DNA from: Oscillospiraceae bacterium
Lineage (GTDB): Bacteria; Bacillota; Clostridia; Oscillospirales; CAG-272
Direction: 5' to 3'
NCBI GenBank assembly: GCA_015064355.1
Contig: SVSJ01000009.1
Span: 1 to 64,000, forward strand
Length of the DNA stretch: 64,000 nucleotides
The notes below the pieces were generated by a model that saw nothing but the letters and a program-made list of their open reading frames with translations, was not told where the DNA came from and ran no database searches. This document shows positions 60,898 through 64,000 of the stretch, in pieces (the first letter of the stretch is position 1; each line of letters begins with the position of its first letter). Position numbers and translations under genes: made by a program.

Positions 60898-60939
60898 TAT
60901 GTTGTATCTCCTCTCTGATAAATTTGTTGCTATAAAGGC

Positions 60940-60962
60940 TGAGGTGGGTTTTCCCCACCTCA
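60940..60962. other. Hairpin between surface protein and sortase genes
   Basis: TGAGGTGGG-GAAAA-CCCACCTCA on the minus strand. The downstream tract GCCTTTATAG is only weakly T-rich, so it may be a leaky terminator that keeps sortase levels below those of its substrate. Confidence 0.5.
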
Positions 60963-60978
60963 TTTTTGCCCTTATTGA

Positions 60979-63036
60979 TTATGCGTTTTCTTTTCTCTTC
61001 TTGTCTTTTCTCATTACGAGAAGTCCGATTCCGGAAAGAGCTGCGATTGCGAACCATGTAATGGAATCGCCTGTGAGGGGAACATCCTCATCGGGGATGT
61101 CGGTAAGAGGAACCTCCTCGTCACCGATGTCAACGAGATCACCATTGTCGTCGCCATCGTCGTTTCCATCATTGTCATCTCCGCCGTCGTCAGAGGTGGT
61201 GGGATCATCGCCTGCAGGATCATCGCCTATGGGTTCTGTAACTTCGGGTTCGGTTACTTCAGGCTCTGTAATTTCGGGCTCAATAACTTCAGGTTCGGTT
61301 TCAATAGGTCTTGTTATTTCAGGCCACTCGAATTCGGGTTCAGTTATTTCGGGTTCGGGTTCTGTAACAACAGGTTCGGTTTCAACGGGTTTGGGATATT
61401 CGGGATAGGTTTCAATCGGAATAGGCTCAATAATTTCCGGTTCCAATGTATCGGGTATGGTAAATTCGGTCTCGATTACTTCGGGTTCGGTAACTTCAGG
61501 TTCTGTAACTTCAGGTTCAGTAACTTCGGGCTCTGTAACTTCGGGTTCTGTTACTTCGGGTTCTGTTACTTCAGGTTCTGTTACTTCAGGTTCTGTTACT
61601 TCGGGTTCGGTTACTTCAGGTTCAGTAACTTCGGGCTCTGTAACTTCGGGTTCGGTTACTTCAGGCTCTGTTACTTCAGGTTCAGTTACTTCGGGTTCTG
61701 TAACTTCGGGTTCAGTTACTTCGGGTTCTGTTACTTCAGGTTCTGTAACTTCGGGTTCAGTTACTTCGGGGTCTGTAACTTCAGGTTCAGTTACTTCGGG
61801 TTCTGTAACTTCGGGTTCTGTAACTTCGGGCTCTGTTACTTCAGGCTCTGTCTCAACGGGAACTGCTACGTAAGAGTTAACAAATACAACAGCAGTATCG
61901 CCTTCGAGAGTGAAAGCTGCACTTGTTTCGCCGTCTACAGTGTTTCCGTCAATAGTTGCAGTTGTGGTTCTGGTGAAACCGTCGATATCAGGAGTGCCTT
62001 CTTCAATAACATAGTATGTTTCGTTGAGGCTCAATACTGTTGTACCGATAGCATTTGCGCCACCAGCCTGAACTGTGAGTCGAACAGTGTCAGCCTTATT
62101 TCCATCAGCGGTGTATACACCAAATACATATTCCTTGTTTTCTTCAAGAGCAACACCGGAAACGTTCTTCTGGATTGTTACTGTTGCTTCTGTGAGAACG
62201 GGCTCTTCCGGAGGATTTGCCGGATCGTCGGGAGTTGTAACTGTCTGGCTTGCACCAAGCTTGAAGTCCATACCGCCGTATACAAACTTGCCTGCTTTCC
62301 AGTCTCTTGTTCTGCTGGAGCTCTGTCTGATCGTCTCACAAATATTATCGCTGTGCCAGAAGTTAACTGTCTTTGAGAAGGTCATGGGAACAGAGATGAT
62401 TTCACCATCAATGTTAAAGTCAACATTCTTTACAAGGGAAATTGTGTAGTAAACCGGTCTTTCAGATGTACCAACCGGGAAATCACCGTTAAATCTGCGC
62501 TGGCCTGCGTCATAGATCTCAGTGCCGGTAATATTGAACGGAACGTCTGATGTAATGATGAGGTTGCCGTTGTAATAGTCTTCTGCATCCAGCTGAACGC
62601 TTGAGCTGTAAGACACGCCATCCAAAATGTAAGTTGCATTCAGAGCAATGTGAATGTCCAAATGAAGAGCAGAGTCTGTGTTCTCTACAACCTGCCACTG
62701 TGCCTTTGCGGGAGCAACAACTGTGCATCCTGCTTCGCTGTGAATATGCTCTTCGCAGTCGCCCCAATAACGACAGACCATACTGTGCCGATGCTCTTCT
62801 TTTCCGCAGTCATATTCTGCAGAAGTCATTTTGATGTACTTCCATTCGCCATTTGCGGGAATCTCGCCTGCCGGAGTGGTGTTCTTGCTATCGGAATAAG
62901 CGTAATCACCTATCTCATATGATTCTGTGCCACTTGCAAAAATACCGATTGACATTGTACCACACATAAGGGATACAACGAGGATGAGAGTAAGTACTGT
63001 TACTCCAAACTTTCTGAAATTAAATCTTTTTGCCAT
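60979..63036 (-). CDS. Wall-anchored PEVTE-repeat surface protein
   Basis: A 685-residue exported protein. Signal peptide 1-35; residues about 75-105 hold a Cys/His cluster ([21 protein letters not shown]) that could bind metal; then a beta-rich domain and a Cna-B/DUF5979-like domain (about 275-390: [26 protein letters not shown]). Residues 394-521 are about 25 PEVTE repeats, then more Glu/Pro/Thr and an Asp/Gly segment. The C-terminus is a sortase signal: VPLTG (652-656), membrane helix and [10 protein letters not shown] tail. AGAGAG precedes the ATG. Its leader holds a class I cyclic-di-GMP riboswitch. Probably an adhesin or surface stalk. Confidence 0.88.
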   Translation of the reverse strand: MAKRFNFRKFGVTVLTLILVVSLMCGTMSIGIFASGTESYEIGDYAYSDSKNTTPAGEIPANGEWKYIKMTSAEYDCGKEEHRHSMVCRYWGDCEEHIHSEAGCTVVAPAKAQWQVVENTDSALHLDIHIALNATYILDGVSYSSSVQLDAEDYYNGNLIITSDVPFNITGTEIYDAGQRRFNGDFPVGTSERPVYYTISLVKNVDFNIDGEIISVPMTFSKTVNFWHSDNICETIRQSSSRTRDWKAGKFVYGGMDFKLGASQTVTTPDDPANPPEEPVLTEATVTIQKNVSGVALEENKEYVFGVYTADGNKADTVRLTVQAGGANAIGTTVLSLNETYYVIEEGTPDIDGFTRTTTATIDGNTVDGETSAAFTLEGDTAVVFVNSYVAVPVETEPEVTEPEVTEPEVTEPEVTEPEVTDPEVTEPEVTEPEVTEPEVTEPEVTEPEVTEPEVTEPEVTEPEVTEPEVTEPEVTEPEVTEPEVTEPEVTEPEVTEPEVTEPEVTEPEVTEPEVTEPEVIETEFTIPDTLEPEIIEPIPIETYPEYPKPVETEPVVTEPEPEITEPEFEWPEITRPIETEPEVIEPEITEPEVTEPEVTEPIGDDPAGDDPTTSDDGGDDNDGNDDGDDNGDLVDIGDEEVPLTDIPDEDVPLTGDSITWFAIAALSGIGLLVMRKDKKRKENA
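61476..61858 (-). repeat. 15-bp coding tandem repeat (PEVTE)
   Basis: About 25 in-frame copies of a 15-bp unit encode Pro-Glu-Val-Thr-Glu, with one Asp variant. Third positions vary (TCGGGTTC, TCAGGTTC, TCGGGCTC forms on the plus strand), so the array is kept by protein-level selection and repeated expansion, not by identical DNA. Copy number is likely to vary between strains. Confidence 0.93.
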
Positions 63037-63037
63037 T

Positions 63038-63072
63038 TTTCAATCTCTCTTTCTATATTTTTTAGATTGAAA
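63038..63072 (-). promoter_or_regulatory. Riboswitch expression platform hiding the ribosome-binding site
   Basis: TTTCAATCT (63064-63072), at the 3' edge of the riboswitch aptamer, is perfectly complementary to AGATTGAAA (63038-63046), which overlaps the AGAGAG ribosome-binding site of the surface protein. The 9-bp stem would block initiation. Its 5' arm begins where the aptamer's closing helix ends, so ligand binding could decide whether it forms. Confidence 0.6.
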
Positions 63073-63152
63073 TACCGGCGGCCGGGCTGGCATAGTCTTT
63101 CGACCTTAGCTCCCTGGCTTTGCGTCCCGCCCTTTCGGGAGGTTTGCCTTTT
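63072..63152 (-). ncRNA. Class I cyclic-di-GMP riboswitch (GEMM-I)
   Basis: On the minus strand the conserved blocks appear in order: GGCAAACC, P2 stem CTCCC-GAAA-GGGCGGG with GAAA tetraloop, ACGCAAAGCC, the tetraloop receptor CTAAGG, a short GAAA-capped hairpin, CTATGCC, and GCCCGGCCGCCGG. The aptamer ends about 36 nt before the start of the PEVTE-repeat protein. Class I aptamers bind cyclic-di-GMP with very high affinity. Confidence 0.93.
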
Positions 63153-63190
63153 ACTCGTATTTGCTTAATTTTTTTGCGCCTCGCGCTGTG

Positions 63191-63631
63191 TTAACTGGAA
63201 TAGATCGGGGCAGCTCCCTTTCCGGGATTGCTTGAGTAGTGTAATGCGCTGTCCATCAGGAAAATCAGCTCAAGGACACTTCTGAAGCTTTCCTCGAGTT
63301 TACCCTCCGGCCAGAACACTGATCCTTGCCAACTTGCGTTCTGCCTGAACAGAATGCGTATCGCAAAGGTTGCCAGCTCTCCTTGTTTGTGATTATGCTC
63401 CTGCTCTTTTCTTACCGTTCGGCATCTCGGCTCACCGAACACCCTTAACTTTTCAAAGGACTGCGGGTATTTCGTTGTATCCAAGCTGTGCTCAACGATC
63501 TTTAAAAGCTCGCACAAACTCTGAAAAGGCCGAGTTTCGCGGTCGCAAGCTCTTGCAACCCGACCTCTTAGAACCCCATCATGGTATGAATCAACATAAA
63601 CCATGATAGTTCTTGTGCGTTCACCTTTCAT
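63191..63631 (-). CDS. Conserved hypothetical small protein
   Basis: A 146-residue cytoplasmic protein, not assigned to a named family. It starts MKGERTRTIMVYVDSYHDG and has later blocks FQSLCELLKIVEHSLD and ASWQGSVFWPEGKLEESFRS followed by VLELIFLMDSAL. Similar ASWQGxVxW..FRSxLEL patterns are, from memory, found in short clostridial proteins of unknown role. GAAAGGTG precedes the ATG. It lies directly upstream of the cyclic-di-GMP riboswitch on the same strand (38 bp), so it may share a transcript with the surface protein. Its promoter region carries paired direct repeats. Confidence 0.6.
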   Translation of the reverse strand: MKGERTRTIMVYVDSYHDGVLRGRVARACDRETRPFQSLCELLKIVEHSLDTTKYPQSFEKLRVFGEPRCRTVRKEQEHNHKQGELATFAIRILFRQNASWQGSVFWPEGKLEESFRSVLELIFLMDSALHYSSNPGKGAAPIYSS

Positions 63632-63678
63632 AGTTTATCACCTTTCACTTGGTAGGGTTTTATTTCCTTTGTGACCAC

Positions 63679-63712
63679 ATTATACTATACGGCGGTTACA
63701 ATTTCGGTTACA
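63679..63712 (-). promoter_or_regulatory. Promoter with paired direct repeats
   Basis: A perfect -10 TATAAT (63679-63684) lacks a good -35. In its place are two TGTAACCG direct repeats (63693-63700 and 63705-63712 on the minus strand) 12 bp apart. Such spacing with a poor -35 is typical of activator-dependent promoters driven by a response-regulator-type dimer. Confidence 0.5.
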
Positions 63713-63754
63713 TTTCAGATAAAGTCTTTCATTTTTCAGAATTTTTTTGTAACT

Positions 63755-63789
63755 GAAAGAAAAAGCACCGCTTCACAAAACGATGCTTT
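63755..63789 (-). terminator. Terminator of the cation diffusion facilitator gene
   Basis: On the minus strand AAAGCATCG, a 10-nt loop, CGGTGCTTT and TTCTTTC. Confidence 0.75.
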
Positions 63790-63811
63790 GATTATTGTTT
63801 AATTAATGGGC

Positions 63812-64000
63812 TCAATGGTGATGATGGCCGTGGTGATGGTGATGGCCGTGGTGATGGTGATGTGAAGATGATGCGGTGTCTACCACACAATTATGCTCAG
63901 CGCACTCTTCTCCCTCAGCTTCAAGTTCAAGGGTGGCGTGTGATATGCCGTGCTCTGCCAGCTCAGCTCTTACAGCCTTTTTCACAGCTGCCCCGTCACC
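63812..64000 (-). CDS. Cation diffusion facilitator (CzcD-like), C-terminal part
   Basis: An open frame enters from the window end and stops at 63812; 62 residues are visible. AVKKAVRAELAEHGISHATL followed by ELEAEGEECAEHNC is the end of the cytoplasmic domain of CDF zinc/cadmium/cobalt exporters, which have the H-I-x-H-A-T-L-E-x-E signature. The tail has fourteen histidines in three clusters (HHHHHGHHHHHGHHHH), a probable metal-loading or buffering extension. The N-terminal membrane part lies outside the window, so metal selectivity cannot be judged. Confidence 0.85.
   Translation of the reverse strand, partial: GDGAAVKKAVRAELAEHGISHATLELEAEGEECAEHNCVVDTASSSHHHHHGHHHHHGHHHH

Noticed and set aside
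61476-61858. Possible CRISPR array
   Set aside because: Units are contiguous 15-bp coding repeats without spacers, in frame inside a gene, and there are no cas genes.
61457-61873. Plus-strand open frame of Thr-Ser-Gly-Ser-Val repeats
   Set aside because: It is the antisense shadow of the PEVTE array. The minus-strand frame has a signal peptide, folded domains and a sortase signal; this one has none.

Overview
The window looks like a chromosomal segment of an anaerobic, Gram-positive Clostridia-type bacterium, probably an uncultured gut Oscillospirales/Ruminococcaceae relative. The evidence is the many lipoproteins with lipobox cysteines followed by Thr/Glu/Pro-rich linkers, two class B sortases, strong GGAGG ribosome-binding sites, TTGACA/TATAAT promoters, a serine T-box in front of serS, a SleB-type cell wall hydrolase and a monofunctional biotin ligase. 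No tRNA, rRNA, phage, transposase or CRISPR array was seen. The taxonomic placement is inference from gene style, not a database result.

Layout. 1-9.6 kb: a MITE-like palindromic repeat, a 2H phosphoesterase, pgk-tpiA, birA, an orphan sugar-type binding lipoprotein, T-box plus serS, an XRE regulator and a second binding lipoprotein. 9.8-20.7 kb: SleB-like hydrolase, an operon of sortase B, rlmA-like methyltransferase and GT2 glycosyltransferase, a membrane phosphoesterase, small membrane proteins and lipoproteins, a large glycosidase-like protein, an exported trigger-factor-like foldase and an Fe-alcohol dehydrogenase. 20.9-29.4 kb: fucU, AAA ATPase, cdd and pdp in one operon (sugar mutarotation and pyrimidine salvage), a tandem pair of related lipoproteins with internal 189-residue repeats, and a GH36-like glycosidase. 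29.4-48.2 kb: EF-G paralogue, flavin reductase with a MIF-type tautomerase, beta-propeller protein, Gfo/Idh oxidoreductase, ftsK/spoIIIE, tmk, rpsO-pnp with structured leaders, VanY-type carboxypeptidase, HtrA protease and a two-component system.

48.2-63.6 kb is the most interesting part and reads as a cyclic-di-GMP and cell-surface island. It has a 1223-residue degenerate-receiver/HD-GYP/PAS/GGDEF/GAF-like protein; a winged-helix BTAD regulator whose C-terminus is a catalytically dead GGDEF domain that keeps the RxxD inhibitory-site motif; a transglutaminase lipoprotein; a compact type IV filament operon (PilC, four small membrane-anchored proteins, PilT, but no PilB, prepilin peptidase or secretin) behind a candidate RNA switch; a second PAS/GGDEF cyclase with an I-site; a class B sortase; and a wall-anchored protein with about 25 copies of a five-residue PEVTE repeat ending in VPLTG. 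That protein is preceded by a class I cyclic-di-GMP (GEMM-I) riboswitch. The parts suggest that cyclic-di-GMP made and broken down by the two enzymes sets surface adhesin output through RNA, and perhaps filament output through the dead-GGDEF regulator.

The window ends inside the C-terminus of a His-tailed cation diffusion facilitator on the minus strand. Starts were chosen by Shine-Dalgarno position, and several proteins are therefore shorter than their longest open frame.
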